Notes: generated by a model from the letters alone, not told the origin. DNA of 64,000 nucleotides from G965215055 sp965215055 (GCA_965215055.1 OZ244046.1:992001-1056000), one strand, 5' to 3'. Counted from the stretch's first letter, positions 48,628 to 58,490 are shown. A program made the numbers and translations.

Positions 48628-50487
48628 CTAAAACATCTCTGAAGAATCAACTTCAGTCTGCGTGTCAACTTCTGCGACGTTTCGCGTGGGAATAAAATCT
48701 CCGGTGATCATCTGGTCGTAGCTCATTCCAGGTCCTACCATGGGGTAGACACCTGCATCGGGATCAATCATAACTTCCAGGAAGGCCGGGCCTGGAAAGT
48801 GGACAAATTCCTTGATCACTTTTGCAAGGTCCGCCTTATTGTGCAAACGCATCGCATATTCGTAGCCGTCCGCCTGTGCCGCCTTGACAAAATCTTTTTT
48901 GTGCAAGGACTTGTCACTGGCGGACAGTCTCCCCTTAAAAAACAATTTCTGCCACTGCTTGACCATGCCATCGCCCAAGTTGTTCATCACTACTATTTTC
49001 ACTGGCAGCTTATAGGTCGTTACCGTTTCAAGCTCTCCCAGGTTCATGCGTATGCTGGCGTCACCATCAACGTCTATGACAACCAGGTCGGGCCTGGCAA
49101 GCTGCGCGCCTATTGCCGCCGGTAAACCAAAACCCATGGTTCCCATGCTGCCGGACGTCAACCAAAGCCGTGGGGATTTGAAGTCAAAGTACTGCGCCGC
49201 CCACATTTGGTGTTGACCTACGCCAGTGCTGATAATCGCCTCGCCGTTTGTATATTTGTTGATTTCCTCAATCACTGCATAAGGCTGAATCAGGTCGCTT
49301 TTCCTGTCGTAGTTCATTGCATAGGTGCTCTTCAACTCGGCAATATGTCCATGCCATCGGTCAAAGCTCTTGGCAAACTTGTGCTTGTGAACACCGTAAT
49401 CCAGCAGCTTTTTCAATGCCCTCGACAATAGACCGACGTGGTGCCAGTCCACGGTTTTGACCTTGTGTATTTCTGATGGGTCAACGTCGAAATGAGCTAT
49501 GAATTTTGCCCGTGGTGCGAACTTCTCCGGCACTGCGGCTACACGATCATCAAAACGTGCACTTATCGCAACCAGAAAGTCACAATCATCAACAGCGTAA
49601 TTGGCAAATGCCGTACCATGCATACCAAGCATGTGCAAAGAACGCGCGTGCGTGGTGTCGTAAATGCCAATACCCATCAACGTGGTCACAACGGGAATTT
49701 GGAATTTATCGGCAAACGCGCGCACCTCGTCAACTGCATTGCCGTTGATCACGCCACCACCTGCATATATCAAGGGACGAGCAGATTTCTCAAGGGCATC
49801 AAAAAATGACTGGCAATCTCGATCAGACAGGATGTTTTCCCTGATTTCCTCGATACGCTCGCGGTAGCCCCGTATGGGTAGCCGACCTTTGCCTTGAAAA
49901 ACTCCATGCCAGTTTTGCACGTCTTTCGGAATATCGATCACTACCGGCCCAGGTCGCCCCGTTCGAGCAATTTCAAAGGCCGTGCGTACCGTCGCTTCCA
50001 GTTTTTCGGGGTCAGTCACCAAGAATATATGTTTTGCGACAGCGCCCATGATGTTGGCGACGGGAGCTTCCTGAAAACCATCACTGCCGATCGCAGGCGT
50101 AGGTACCTGACCACTGATCACGACAATGGGTATGGAATCTGCCATACAATCACGGACTGGTGTTACCGTGTTGGTTGCTCCCGGGCCCGAGGTCACCATG
50201 ACCACGCCAACCTTGCCACTGGCACGCGCGTAACCGGATGCCATGAATCCTGCGCCTTGTTCATTGGCAGGCACGATCAAAGGCATGGAGTTATTGGTTT
50301 CGGCATTAAATCGAAACACTGCGTCATAGGTGGGTAATATGGCACCGCCACTGTAGCCAAAGATGACTTGTGTGCCTTCTTGAGCAAGCACTTGCATGAT
50401 GATGTCGGAGCCCGACATCATTTTCCCGGCCAACGGGTGGGCAGTTTCCTCTATCCTGCCACCCTCAACAGGTAAGGCTTGTTGCAT
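48628..50487 (-). CDS. Acetolactate synthase large-subunit-like ThDP enzyme
   Basis: 619 residues. Thiamine-diphosphate motifs are visible: the catalytic Glu in PANEQGAGFMASGYARASG and the GDG...N cofactor site DVDGDASIRMNLGELE with VVMNN. SGPGATNTVTPVRDCMADSI and TGRPGPVVIDIPKDVQ are typical of IlvB. No small subunit (ilvN) or ilvC gene is next to it, so either the regulatory subunit lies elsewhere or the enzyme acts on another 2-oxo acid. The long N-terminus (about 25 residues before the domain) and tail are unusual. It follows hdrB by 30 bases. Confidence 0.88.
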   Translation of the reverse strand: MQQALPVEGGRIEETAHPLAGKMMSGSDIIMQVLAQEGTQVIFGYSGGAILPTYDAVFRFNAETNNSMPLIVPANEQGAGFMASGYARASGKVGVVMVTSGPGATNTVTPVRDCMADSIPIVVISGQVPTPAIGSDGFQEAPVANIMGAVAKHIFLVTDPEKLEATVRTAFEIARTGRPGPVVIDIPKDVQNWHGVFQGKGRLPIRGYRERIEEIRENILSDRDCQSFFDALEKSARPLIYAGGGVINGNAVDEVRAFADKFQIPVVTTLMGIGIYDTTHARSLHMLGMHGTAFANYAVDDCDFLVAISARFDDRVAAVPEKFAPRAKFIAHFDVDPSEIHKVKTVDWHHVGLLSRALKKLLDYGVHKHKFAKSFDRWHGHIAELKSTYAMNYDRKSDLIQPYAVIEEINKYTNGEAIISTGVGQHQMWAAQYFDFKSPRLWLTSGSMGTMGFGLPAAIGAQLARPDLVVIDVDGDASIRMNLGELETVTTYKLPVKIVVMNNLGDGMVKQWQKLFFKGRLSASDKSLHKKDFVKAAQADGYEYAMRLHNKADLAKVIKEFVHFPGPAFLEVMIDPDAGVYPMVGPGMSYDQMITGDFIPTRNVAEVDTQTEVDSSEMF

Positions 50488-50517
50488 AATGCGCTGGCTA
50501 TTATGGATTGCCGCAGC

Positions 50518-51414
50518 TTACTTGGCGGCAATTTCTTCCAGTTGCCTGGCACGAATAACCTGGCCATCCAGTCCTGCGTCTTTGCCGCTGCGCCCGTAGG
50601 CCACGCTCATTAAAGTGCTGTAATAAGCCACTGGAATGTGAAATTTTGTGCCGTACTTGTCATTGATCTGGTCCTGATAAACTTCAACGTTCATTTGACA
50701 TACCGGACAGGGAGTAACAATCATATCCGCTCCACCATCGTAAGCAGCTTCAATAATGTCCTTGATCAATGCCTGGCTTTTTTCGGGTTCGGAGAATGCC
50801 AATGCCCCCCCGCAACAGGATACCTTTTTGTCGTAATTTTCAACGGCTTCTGCACCCATGGTCGTAATGAACTTGTCAAGGTATTTCGGATTCTCAAAAG
50901 ACTCCCCTTCAATCCCAAAAGGGCGGTTGGTCTGGCAACCCACGTAACCCGCGATTTTAATTCCCTCAAGTGGCTTGGTAACGTGCCTGCCCAATTCTTC
51001 ATAGCCAAAGTCTTCAATCAGCACCTCTACCATGTGGCGGATGTTATTTTCATTCTTAAATTCCAATCCCGCCTCCGCCAAGGCCTTGTTGGTTTCCGCC
51101 ATAAGATCATCATCACCTTCCAGGCGCTCTTGAGTTTCGCGCGTGGCAAGCCAACACGCCGCGCAGGTAGCAACAACGTCCTGCCCGGGGTTATGCTGCT
51201 CGGACAAGGCAAGGTTGCGTGCGGATAGCGCCAGGCGAGGCAATTCACCACCGCCACAATAGCCGATTGACGCGGAACAACAATTCCAGTCCGGAATGGT
51301 ATTAAGCTTGATATCCAGTTCCTCGCACATGGTCTCGACGGACTTCAGGTAATTTGACGACGAACTTCCCCGTTGCGAAGAACAGCCAGGATAAAACGAG
51401 TATTCTTTAGTCAT
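50518..51414 (-). CDS. hdrB: HdrB-like subunit, in place of the QmoC catalytic half
   Basis: 298 residues with two CCG domains: YPGCSSQRG, WNCCSASIGY and CAACWLA in the first, and GCQTNRP, CCGGALAF and TPCPVCQMN in the second. These bind the noncubane cluster pair of heterodisulfide reductase. Together with hdrC six bases upstream and the QmoA and QmoB genes before it, this makes a QmoAB-HdrCB complex, which in sulfur oxidisers replaces QmoABC and takes electrons from APS reductase towards quinone. No membrane span is seen, unlike QmoC. Confidence 0.93.
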   Translation of the reverse strand: MTKEYSFYPGCSSQRGSSSSNYLKSVETMCEELDIKLNTIPDWNCCSASIGYCGGGELPRLALSARNLALSEQHNPGQDVVATCAACWLATRETQERLEGDDDLMAETNKALAEAGLEFKNENNIRHMVEVLIEDFGYEELGRHVTKPLEGIKIAGYVGCQTNRPFGIEGESFENPKYLDKFITTMGAEAVENYDKKVSCCGGALAFSEPEKSQALIKDIIEAAYDGGADMIVTPCPVCQMNVEVYQDQINDKYGTKFHIPVAYYSTLMSVAYGRSGKDAGLDGQVIRARQLEEIAAK

Positions 51415-51419
51415 GTTGC

Positions 51420-52061
51420 CTACTTTGCTTTCACGCTGGTATCTTTCCCGACACGCGCTTCTTCCAACTCTTGCGCTTTTTTAATCATAGCCTGAAATCC
51501 CTTTTGGTCCTTAATCGCATGCCCAGTAAAAATTTCCAATGGATGAAGGCGCCTGGCCAGCACCATGCCCAGTCCTACGCCTTTCATTCTATAGGCTTTT
51601 TTAATGCCTTGCTTCAAGCCGTTCATAAAATACAGCCTCAAACTAAGTTTAAGTTCATTGACTCGCCCTTTTACCATTAAATTGTCCCAAAACAATTGTG
51701 AAAATTTTAATGTCGGCTCCTCCCTGGGCGCAAGTCCAAGCCGTTTCGCGTAGTGTGCAAGTCCGTGCATGATGTGGGTGATCGGCAAATCACGCGGACA
51801 GCGTACAATGCAATTATAACAAGACGTACACTTCCACATTGAACCCGAAGAAAGCACTTCTTCGCGCTTGTTTGCACGTATCATCATAAACAGTTCTTGC
51901 GGTGGATGCTCCCAGGCAGGCCCAAGTGGGCAAGATCCTGAACATACGCCGCACTGAATGCACATCTTTACCCATTCACCCTCTTCGACGTTGTCTTCAA
52001 CTTCCCTTAGAAAGTCGTTGCGGTATTTTTCAACTAAAGGGATATTGATTGCTTCACTCAT
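51420..52061 (-). CDS. hdrC: HdrC-like iron-sulfur subunit
   Basis: 213 residues with two [4Fe-4S] motifs, CIQCGVCSGSCP (near residue 34) and CTSCYNCIVRCP (near residue 78), spaced as in HdrC. A basic helical tail follows. It links QmoAB to HdrB. The gene starts 21 bases after qmoB and ends six before hdrB, so the four are one operon (55621 to 50518). In canonical QmoC the HdrC-like part is fused to a heme b membrane domain; here it stands alone. Confidence 0.93.
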   Translation of the reverse strand: MSEAINIPLVEKYRNDFLREVEDNVEEGEWVKMCIQCGVCSGSCPLGPAWEHPPQELFMMIRANKREEVLSSGSMWKCTSCYNCIVRCPRDLPITHIMHGLAHYAKRLGLAPREEPTLKFSQLFWDNLMVKGRVNELKLSLRLYFMNGLKQGIKKAYRMKGVGLGMVLARRLHPLEIFTGHAIKDQKGFQAMIKKAQELEEARVGKDTSVKAK

Positions 52062-52081
52062 GTCTTCACACTGATATCCAG

Positions 52082-54334
52082 TTAAAACTTAAACGGGCTT
52101 AGTCCTATTTTCTCAATCGTTGCCGCCATATCGTTGATGAGCTGCGGCGCGCGCTGTACGTCAGTAATCGCGACCTCGTACGTCGCAATACGCTCTACCT
52201 CCAGGTTCAACTGTGTCAACGTATCGTCAATTTTCGACATGCGCGTATGTGCCAGCTCTGAACCCTTTACAAAGTGACATTGATAATCTTCACCCTTTTG
52301 GCAACCCATCAATATCACACCATCATACCCGCTGTTCAGCGCATCCGTTACCCAGATAGTGTTCACCGAGCCTAAACAGCGCACAGGTATGACGCGCGTA
52401 TAAGCACTGTATTCAATACGATTCTGGGTGGCCATATCCAGTGCCGGATATGCGTCATTTTCACAGGCAAGTACCAGGATGCGTGGTTTTTCCTCGCCCT
52501 CTTCCGGTATTTCTACATTTTTTATTTGCTGGCCTACCGTATCAATAGAATAGTTTTCAAACGAGATAACACGCACGGGACACGCACCCATGCACGTGCC
52601 ACAGCGGCGGCAGCGTGACTCATTAAACGTCGGATAGCGCTGCTCATCTTCGTTTATGGCACCGAAAGGGCACTCTACCGTGCATCGTTTGCACTGTGTA
52701 CATCCTTCCCTGCGAAATTCGGGAAAACTGAGGTCTCCGGAACGAGGATGCGCCGCACGACCTTTGCCTGCATTTTCCACCGCCTGTACAGCTTTCATGG
52801 CAGCACCCGTTGCATCTTCACGTGCTTGCCACATATCCATGGGACGGCGCACAGGTCCCGCCGCGTAAATACCGGTGCGGCGCGTTTCATAAGGAAAACA
52901 GATAAAATGTGAATCAGCAAAACCATGTGCCAATTGCGGCAAATCAGAGCCCTGTCGATAGTCCAGGTTCAAGATTGACTCAACTTCAACCGTTGCAATG
53001 ACTCCCTCCTGTTTGTCCGCTCCATTTCCCTTGCCGTCCGCCTTTTTCAAGTCGGCATCAGGGTCAACACCTGCATTCGGCACCATGCCGGTTGCCAGTA
53101 CCACCAGGTCAACCTTCGTGACGACTTCTTCGTCCAATATCAAGTCCTTGAACTTGACTTGCAGCGTACTATCCGAACTTGAAACTTCAGACGCTACACC
53201 CTTGGTAAAAATTATGCCTTTATCCTGCCCGCTGCGATAAAAGTCCTCGCCGCCTGCCCCTGGTGTGCGTAAATCCGTATATAAAATAGTTGCGTCCACA
53301 TCCGGGTTAGTGTCTTTCAAGTACATCGCCTGCTTAATGCTGGCGGAACAACAAAAGCCGGAACAAAATGACAAGTGCCCCTCTTTGGTGCTGCGCTGAC
53401 CAGCGCATTGAATGAACAAGGCCTTTGCTATCTCCTTGCCATCCGAAGGACGCTTTATAGCCCCCCCATTTGCCTTGCTCGCAAGTTGTTCAAACTCCAA
53501 CTGCGTAACCACGTCCGAAGATTCATCGTACGAAAATTCGGTGAGCCGACTGGCATCGTAATGCTTGAAACCACTTGCCTGTATGACTGCGCCAAACGTT
53601 TGTGTGCTGGCTGCTCCACTCTCGGTAACGACGTCGACCTGGAACCTTCCTGGTGCACCGGACGTTTTGGTAACGGTAGAATTCAAACAGATGGTAATGT
53701 TCGGATCAGCCTGTGCCTGCGCAACCAGGTTTGCAACTCCCGAATCTTCAGGGTGTGCGTAGGGTGAGCGCTGTGGAATACGCTTGTAAAGTTTCGCCGC
53801 GGTGCCACCCAGTTCACCGCTCTTTTCAATTATGGTTGCAGGATAACCAGCTTTAGAGGCCTCGATTGCAGCAGTAAGCCCGGTATAACCACCGCCAACC
53901 ACAAGCAGGTTTTTGTTCAGAGTCTGCTCAGCGCTCGACGCTGGAACGGCCATATGCTGCACCTCGGCACAAGCCATGCGTACATAATCATCCGCCATTT
54001 CCTGTGTGGTCTCTCGTGCATCATCGGTATCGGGACGGGCCCAAATCACACCCTCACGCAAATTGGCGCGTGCAACTGCAACATTTTGAAAGTTAAATGC
54101 TTCTGTTTTGGCCCTCGGAGAACACGCTGCAATTACCGCGTGTGTAACCTCGCCATTTTCTATATCTTGGCGGATTACATCGACACCATCACTACTGCAC
54201 AGAAACTCATGTTTTTTTGTAAAAGCTGCCTTGCCCTCACGCGTGGCAATCTGCTCCAGTTGATCAGTATCCAGGCGCTCACCAAGCCCGCATCCCTTGC
54301 AGATATATGCACCAATCTTTTGCTCTCCCGCCAT
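52082..54334 (-). CDS. qmoB: QmoB, HdrA/MvhD-type flavoprotein of the Qmo-like complex
   Basis: 750 residues. The first part is an HdrA-type FAD domain (VVGGGYTGLTAAIEASKAGY; FIQCAGQR; CSGFCCSASIKQAMY), then two ferredoxin clusters (CTQCKRCTVECPFGAI and CRRCGTCMGACPVRV), then an MvhD-like domain with RILVLACENDAYPALDMA and MGCQKGEDYQCHF. This FAD-ferredoxin-MvhD order is that of QmoB. It takes part in electron transfer between APS reductase and the quinone pool. An N-terminal CKGCGLG motif of HdrA type is present. It is seven bases after qmoA. Confidence 0.94.
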   Translation of the reverse strand: MAGEQKIGAYICKGCGLGERLDTDQLEQIATREGKAAFTKKHEFLCSSDGVDVIRQDIENGEVTHAVIAACSPRAKTEAFNFQNVAVARANLREGVIWARPDTDDARETTQEMADDYVRMACAEVQHMAVPASSAEQTLNKNLLVVGGGYTGLTAAIEASKAGYPATIIEKSGELGGTAAKLYKRIPQRSPYAHPEDSGVANLVAQAQADPNITICLNSTVTKTSGAPGRFQVDVVTESGAASTQTFGAVIQASGFKHYDASRLTEFSYDESSDVVTQLEFEQLASKANGGAIKRPSDGKEIAKALFIQCAGQRSTKEGHLSFCSGFCCSASIKQAMYLKDTNPDVDATILYTDLRTPGAGGEDFYRSGQDKGIIFTKGVASEVSSSDSTLQVKFKDLILDEEVVTKVDLVVLATGMVPNAGVDPDADLKKADGKGNGADKQEGVIATVEVESILNLDYRQGSDLPQLAHGFADSHFICFPYETRRTGIYAAGPVRRPMDMWQAREDATGAAMKAVQAVENAGKGRAAHPRSGDLSFPEFRREGCTQCKRCTVECPFGAINEDEQRYPTFNESRCRRCGTCMGACPVRVISFENYSIDTVGQQIKNVEIPEEGEEKPRILVLACENDAYPALDMATQNRIEYSAYTRVIPVRCLGSVNTIWVTDALNSGYDGVILMGCQKGEDYQCHFVKGSELAHTRMSKIDDTLTQLNLEVERIATYEVAITDVQRAPQLINDMAATIEKIGLSPFKF

Positions 54335-54340
54335 GTAGTA

Positions 54341-55621
54341 TCAAGCCTCCACGCCACTTACTTTGTTCACCACCTGGATAGCGCGCAATGCGGCAGCCGT
54401 TGCACTTTGCACTGCGCGATTGACGTCCAGGGCATCGGATGCGGCACCCGCGGCAAAGATACCGCCATTTTTTTCATCCAGCTCAATAAAACCATCGCGA
54501 TTAACTACAACGTCCATCGGAAACTCATCCACGCTCGGCTCCATACCTACCGCCAATACAACCAAGTCATGCTCCTGGTCATAGCGATGATAACCTTCAG
54601 TATCGACACCACGGCAAACCGGGTTACCGTTCAGCTTGTTTTCATCTATACGCGCGACTTTCGACTTCACGAATTTCACACTGGGATTATCCTGTATTTT
54701 CCTATAAAAATCCTCGAGACGGTCGATGGAACGAATATCAATGTAATAAATCGTTACCTGCGCATCATCTCCATATTTTTCAGTCACGTAAGTACTCTGT
54801 TTAAGCGACGCCATGCAACAAATGCGCGAACAATGACGTAAGTGGTTACGATCTCGCGACCCCGCGCACTGTATGAAAGCAACGTTTTTTGCCTCTTTAC
54901 CATCTGAAGGACGAATCAACTTCCCGCCCGTAGGCCCGAATGGGTCCATCAGGCGTTCAAATTCAACACTGGACAGGACATTTTGTATGCGGTCATGGCC
55001 ATAAGGTGTAATTTTATCGGCGTCATAAGGCCGCCACCCCGTTGCCCAGACAATGGCACCCACCTTGACAGTAATTTCCTCTTCCTGCATCTCCAAATCA
55101 ATCGCGCCATATTTGCATGCTGCCTTGGCTTTTTTTGCATCCGCACTACCGATAATACGTGGATCAATCACATAGCGTTGTGGATACGCCATATTGTAAG
55201 GCAGATAGGCGCCCTTGCGTTTATCCAGGTTGTAATTAAACTCATTGTCGAACTCCTCCTCTACGGCTTGTGCACAATCACCGCAGGCCGTGCAATTATC
55301 ATTCACGTAACGCGGATGGATTTTGAGTGCAACGGTATAGTCGCCGGCAGTGCCAGTAACATTCGTCACTTCCGTCATGGTGAGGATATCCAGGTGTGGA
55401 TTTACCTTGGCACGGCGTTGGTTGATTTCCAGGCCGCAGGTAGGAAAGCACAGCTTGGGAAAATATTTATAAAGTTGAGTAATTCGCCCACCTACAAAAG
55501 GACGCCTCTCAACCAGGATAACATCCTTGCCCGTCTCAGCCGCCTCAAGCGCAGCAGTCATTCCACTTACACCCGCACCAACGACCAGGATGGTCTTATT
55601 GGTCGCTACTATTTTCGTCAT
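54341..55621 (-). CDS. qmoA: QmoA, HdrA-like FAD subunit
   Basis: 426 residues from ATG 55621, which follows AGGAG; in-frame codons up to 55657 lack such a site. The FAD site is VVGAGVSGMTAALEAAETGK, and the HdrA cysteine line FIQCAGSRDRNHLRHCSRIC is present, with CTACGDC for a cluster. It is shorter than HdrA because the ferredoxin tail is absent, as in QmoA. It is the first gene of the minus-strand qmoAB-hdrCB operon. The APS reductase genes that often precede it are not in the window. Confidence 0.94.
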   Translation of the reverse strand: MTKIVATNKTILVVGAGVSGMTAALEAAETGKDVILVERRPFVGGRITQLYKYFPKLCFPTCGLEINQRRAKVNPHLDILTMTEVTNVTGTAGDYTVALKIHPRYVNDNCTACGDCAQAVEEEFDNEFNYNLDKRKGAYLPYNMAYPQRYVIDPRIIGSADAKKAKAACKYGAIDLEMQEEEITVKVGAIVWATGWRPYDADKITPYGHDRIQNVLSSVEFERLMDPFGPTGGKLIRPSDGKEAKNVAFIQCAGSRDRNHLRHCSRICCMASLKQSTYVTEKYGDDAQVTIYYIDIRSIDRLEDFYRKIQDNPSVKFVKSKVARIDENKLNGNPVCRGVDTEGYHRYDQEHDLVVLAVGMEPSVDEFPMDVVVNRDGFIELDEKNGGIFAAGAASDALDVNRAVQSATAAALRAIQVVNKVSGVEA

Positions 55622-55828
55622 CAGAGTTGCTCTCCTCATTTCGGGAAGATAATGCAAACCTTGCCATTACCTGATACATTCCTTAATTGAGCTCTACCAC
55701 GATACCGCGAATCCGGCCACTTCGCCAGCACGGACAGGTTTATTAAGATTGAATTTTCCAATGCCTTGATAAAATAAGCTAAACGTTTGATTTTTGATAC
55801 TCATTAAAAAATACTATACGCCGTTATC

Positions 55829-56641
55829 ATGGAAGCAAAATCGTTCAAGCCGGAAGAATACTTTGTAGAAAAAGAGCCCTACTATGAGACAGTGGGCGAT
55901 GAAGTCGAAGTTTTTGAAGCGGCCTATAAAAATCAACTCCCCGTTCTTCTGAAAGGCCCCACGGGTTGTGGCAAAACTCGCTTTATGGAGTACATGAGTT
56001 GGCGTTTGAAGCGACCTTTAATTACCGTATCCTGCCATGATGATTTGACCGCCTCTGACCTGGTTGGCCGCTACCTGGTTACCGGTGGAGAAACCGTTTG
56101 GATTGACGGCCCCCTGGCGCGTGCCGTGCGTGCCGGGAGTATCTGTTACCTTGACGAGGTAGTTGAAGCACGCAAAGACACGACCGTGGTTATACATCCA
56201 TTGTGCGATGATCGCCGCGTGTTACCCATGGAGAAACTGGGTGAACTGCTGGCGGCACCCGTGGAATTTTGTATGACCATTTCCTACAACCCCGGCTATC
56301 AAAGCGTATTAAAAGACTTGAAACAGAGCACCAGGCAACGCTTTGTTGCACTGGAATTCAACTACCCGAATGCAGCCACTGAACAAAAGATCGTTGAGAA
56401 AGAAACCGGGATTGACAGTGAAACTGCCAGGCAGCTCGTTAAATTTGCACAGATGACGCGCAATCTCAAAGGCAGCGGTTTGGACGAAGGTGCCAGTACG
56501 CGCCTGCTTGTACACACCTCCAAGCTGATTGTAACGGGTGTCAACCCTGTAACTGCATGTGCAAGCTGCATTTCGCAGGCACTTACAGACGATGCCGAAA
56601 TGTTGACTGCGGTGAACGAACTAAGTTCCTCCGTATTCTGA
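55829..56641 (+). CDS. NorQ/CbbQ-type MoxR AAA+ ATPase
   Basis: 270 residues. Walker A is GPTGCGKTRFMEYM and Walker B is ICYLDEVVEARKDTTVVIHP, with the MoxR sequence RRVLPMEKLGELL and sensor SYNPGYQSVLKDLKQSTRQR. It is the NirQ/NorQ/CbbQ/GvpN branch, which uses ATP to activate a target enzyme with a VWA partner. The likely partner is the NorD/CbbO-type protein encoded at 60771, four kilobases downstream on the same strand, with other genes between. No rubisco or nitric oxide reductase gene is in the window. Confidence 0.92.
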   Translation: MEAKSFKPEEYFVEKEPYYETVGDEVEVFEAAYKNQLPVLLKGPTGCGKTRFMEYMSWRLKRPLITVSCHDDLTASDLVGRYLVTGGETVWIDGPLARAVRAGSICYLDEVVEARKDTTVVIHPLCDDRRVLPMEKLGELLAAPVEFCMTISYNPGYQSVLKDLKQSTRQRFVALEFNYPNAATEQKIVEKETGIDSETARQLVKFAQMTRNLKGSGLDEGASTRLLVHTSKLIVTGVNPVTACASCISQALTDDAEMLTAVNELSSSVF

Positions 56642-56802
56642 GCCAGGGGCAATAACCACCCAGTATCAGGTACCACCTTAAGAGCATTGCTATTTATTAC
56701 TGCTTTTGCAATACTGCCTCCGCTGCCGAACCATCACTTTGGACAGGTAGAGAGTACAGAAAACGCGAATCAAGCGAAAAGATGAAAGAACCAGCACTGA
56801 TA

Positions 56803-56819
56803 CCCCCCCCCCCCCCCCC
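56803..56819. repeat. Poly-C tract of 17 bases, candidate phase-variation switch
   Basis: Seventeen uninterrupted C residues lie 13 bases before the sugar phosphotransferase start. An upstream ATG at 56782 (MKEPALIP then prolines) runs through the tract and stops at TAA 56821 with 17 C, but with 18 C it would read into the transferase frame. Slippage could thus switch an N-terminally extended form on or off, or alter promoter spacing. Confidence 0.75.
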
Positions 56820-56831
56820 GTAAAACAAAGA

Positions 56832-57557
56832 ATGTCCAGTTCTAACTCCATAGAAGCCGATATGCGGGACGGATACCTCGATCAGAATACGGTAGTGGCA
56901 TCCCACCATGATTACTACGAGCGTGACAGCTACAAGCGCGCACTTGACCTTACCATCTTGATCGTTTTTCACGTTGTCCTGTCGCCACTCTGGCTAGTGC
57001 TCTGGAGCCTGATTCCACTGGCGATTTGGCTGGAAGACCGAGGGCCCGTATTTTACCTTCAGCAGCGAATAGGTAAAAACTGGCGTACCTTTACTCTTAT
57101 CAAATTCCGCACGATGACCAAGGATGCGGAACAGGCTACGGGCGCGGTATGGGCATCAGAAAATGATCCCCGTATCACCCGGGTAGGCAAGGTATTAAGG
57201 CGATTGCACCTTGATGAATTGCCACAGGTAATTAACATTCTCAAGGGTGAGATGAGTTTTGTCGGGCCGCGTCCGGAGCGTCCCGAACTGACCGCTTGCT
57301 TTCTTGAAGAAATGCCGAACTTTGCCTTGCGATTGCGGGTATTGCCCGGTATCACCGGCTTGGCGCAACTCAAGGGGAGTTATCACTCCAGCCCTCGAAA
57401 CAAACTGCGCTATGACAACCTCTACGCCGAAAAACTTTCCCCGGGCCTGGATTTGAAGCTACTGGTGCTTTCACCCATCGCCGTGCTCATCAGAGAGATG
57501 CGCGCACGCTCTCCGAAAAAGAGGAAGACGTTATACAACGCGGAAGAGTGCGCATAG
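56832..57557 (+). CDS. Polyprenyl-phosphate sugar phosphotransferase (PglC/WcaJ-like)
   Basis: 241 residues. The bacterial sugar transferase domain is complete: a hydrophobic reentrant segment after YKRALDLTI, KFRTMTKDAE, the Asp-Glu catalytic pair in LDELPQVINILKGEMSFVGP, and RPERPEL and PGITGLAQLKG. It starts extracellular polysaccharide or glycan synthesis by moving a sugar phosphate onto undecaprenyl phosphate at the inner membrane. The ATG at 56832 has only a weak ribosome site, and a 17-C tract precedes it, so expression may be phase variable. No other polysaccharide gene is adjacent. Confidence 0.93.
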   Translation: MSSSNSIEADMRDGYLDQNTVVASHHDYYERDSYKRALDLTILIVFHVVLSPLWLVLWSLIPLAIWLEDRGPVFYLQQRIGKNWRTFTLIKFRTMTKDAEQATGAVWASENDPRITRVGKVLRRLHLDELPQVINILKGEMSFVGPRPERPELTACFLEEMPNFALRLRVLPGITGLAQLKGSYHSSPRNKLRYDNLYAEKLSPGLDLKLLVLSPIAVLIREMRARSPKKRKTLYNAEECA

Positions 57558-57662
57558 CTGCACCTGCGCCCTGCAAACTGACTCCATCTTCCACATTCGT
57601 AGTGTTATCAGGTGCTCACATCCTGCACACTACCCCTTTTGCAAGACCTCATCTAGTGCGTT

Positions 57663-58391
57663 ATGCCGTTTCGGATCATTTCCATCAAACAATCTATCCG
57701 CCTGGCACATGATACAGGTACGACGGTACAGGACCTGTTTGAGAGAAAACGAGCCAAAACCACTGAAAACCCTCGGCAGATAGTGGATGGCGTCCATCAA
57801 CTGTTATCCATTGCACAACGCGTTGATGACGGGGAGGCAGAAGATTCATTATCTAATGCAGACTTCACTCGGTTGGGCGACTACGGTATGCAATTGCTGA
57901 CCGACTTGAACTCATGGTTGACTAATAACGCACCAGGTCATACACAAGCAGCCGTACAACAGGTAATTATCTCACTGGCAGACTGGATCATGCGGCACGA
58001 CGGCCAACTACAGACCCTGGAGCCCATTGTAGATGCCTTGGCAACTTTATCGAATCAAAGCCAGTCCACGAACGAATTAAGAGAATTAAGCCGATTTATG
58101 GCGCGTATCATCAATGCATGTGATGAAACAATAAAAAATGACCTGGAACAGGCCAATCCGGGGCGACCTTGGCGCATCCTGCATCTGAATTACGGCATCA
58201 CTGCTACCCGCACACATGACACGAAACTGATACGCGAAACATTTGACAGGCTTGTAAACACCCTGCCCCAGGATGCCGCGCAATTTTTCACCGAGGGTAT
58301 GCAAGAAATGGAACGATTGAACTACCCGCAGCACGTGCGCAAAGTTATGCAAGAATACTTCCAGCAGTGGGCCCGGCGAACGGTGCATTAA
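57663..58391 (+). CDS. Hypothetical protein in the NorQ-NorD interval
   Basis: 242 residues, soluble, mostly helical, no signal peptide. Notable stretches are NADFTRLGDYGMQLLTDLNS, DWIMRHDGQLQTLEPIVDAL and GRPWRILHLNYGITATRTHD. A single cysteine is present. I do not recognise a family. It is coded on the plus strand about 100 bases from the next gene (58491), and codon use is that of the local chromosome. The order of genes suggests a part in the NorQ/NorD-linked cluster. Confidence 0.65.
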   Translation: MPFRIISIKQSIRLAHDTGTTVQDLFERKRAKTTENPRQIVDGVHQLLSIAQRVDDGEAEDSLSNADFTRLGDYGMQLLTDLNSWLTNNAPGHTQAAVQQVIISLADWIMRHDGQLQTLEPIVDALATLSNQSQSTNELRELSRFMARIINACDETIKNDLEQANPGRPWRILHLNYGITATRTHDTKLIRETFDRLVNTLPQDAAQFFTEGMQEMERLNYPQHVRKVMQEYFQQWARRTVH

Positions 58392-58490
58392 TTGATGGCT
58401 GCAGACCCCCTGGACGCGCCGACATTTGCAACAAGTATCCCAATGATACAAAATCCAATGACCGACATGTATTTCAACAAGGGGGTCTCC

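Noticed and set aside
55829..56641. Naming the ATPase cbbQ or norQ
   Set aside because: No rubisco or nitric oxide reductase gene lies near, so the target and the symbol cannot be fixed.
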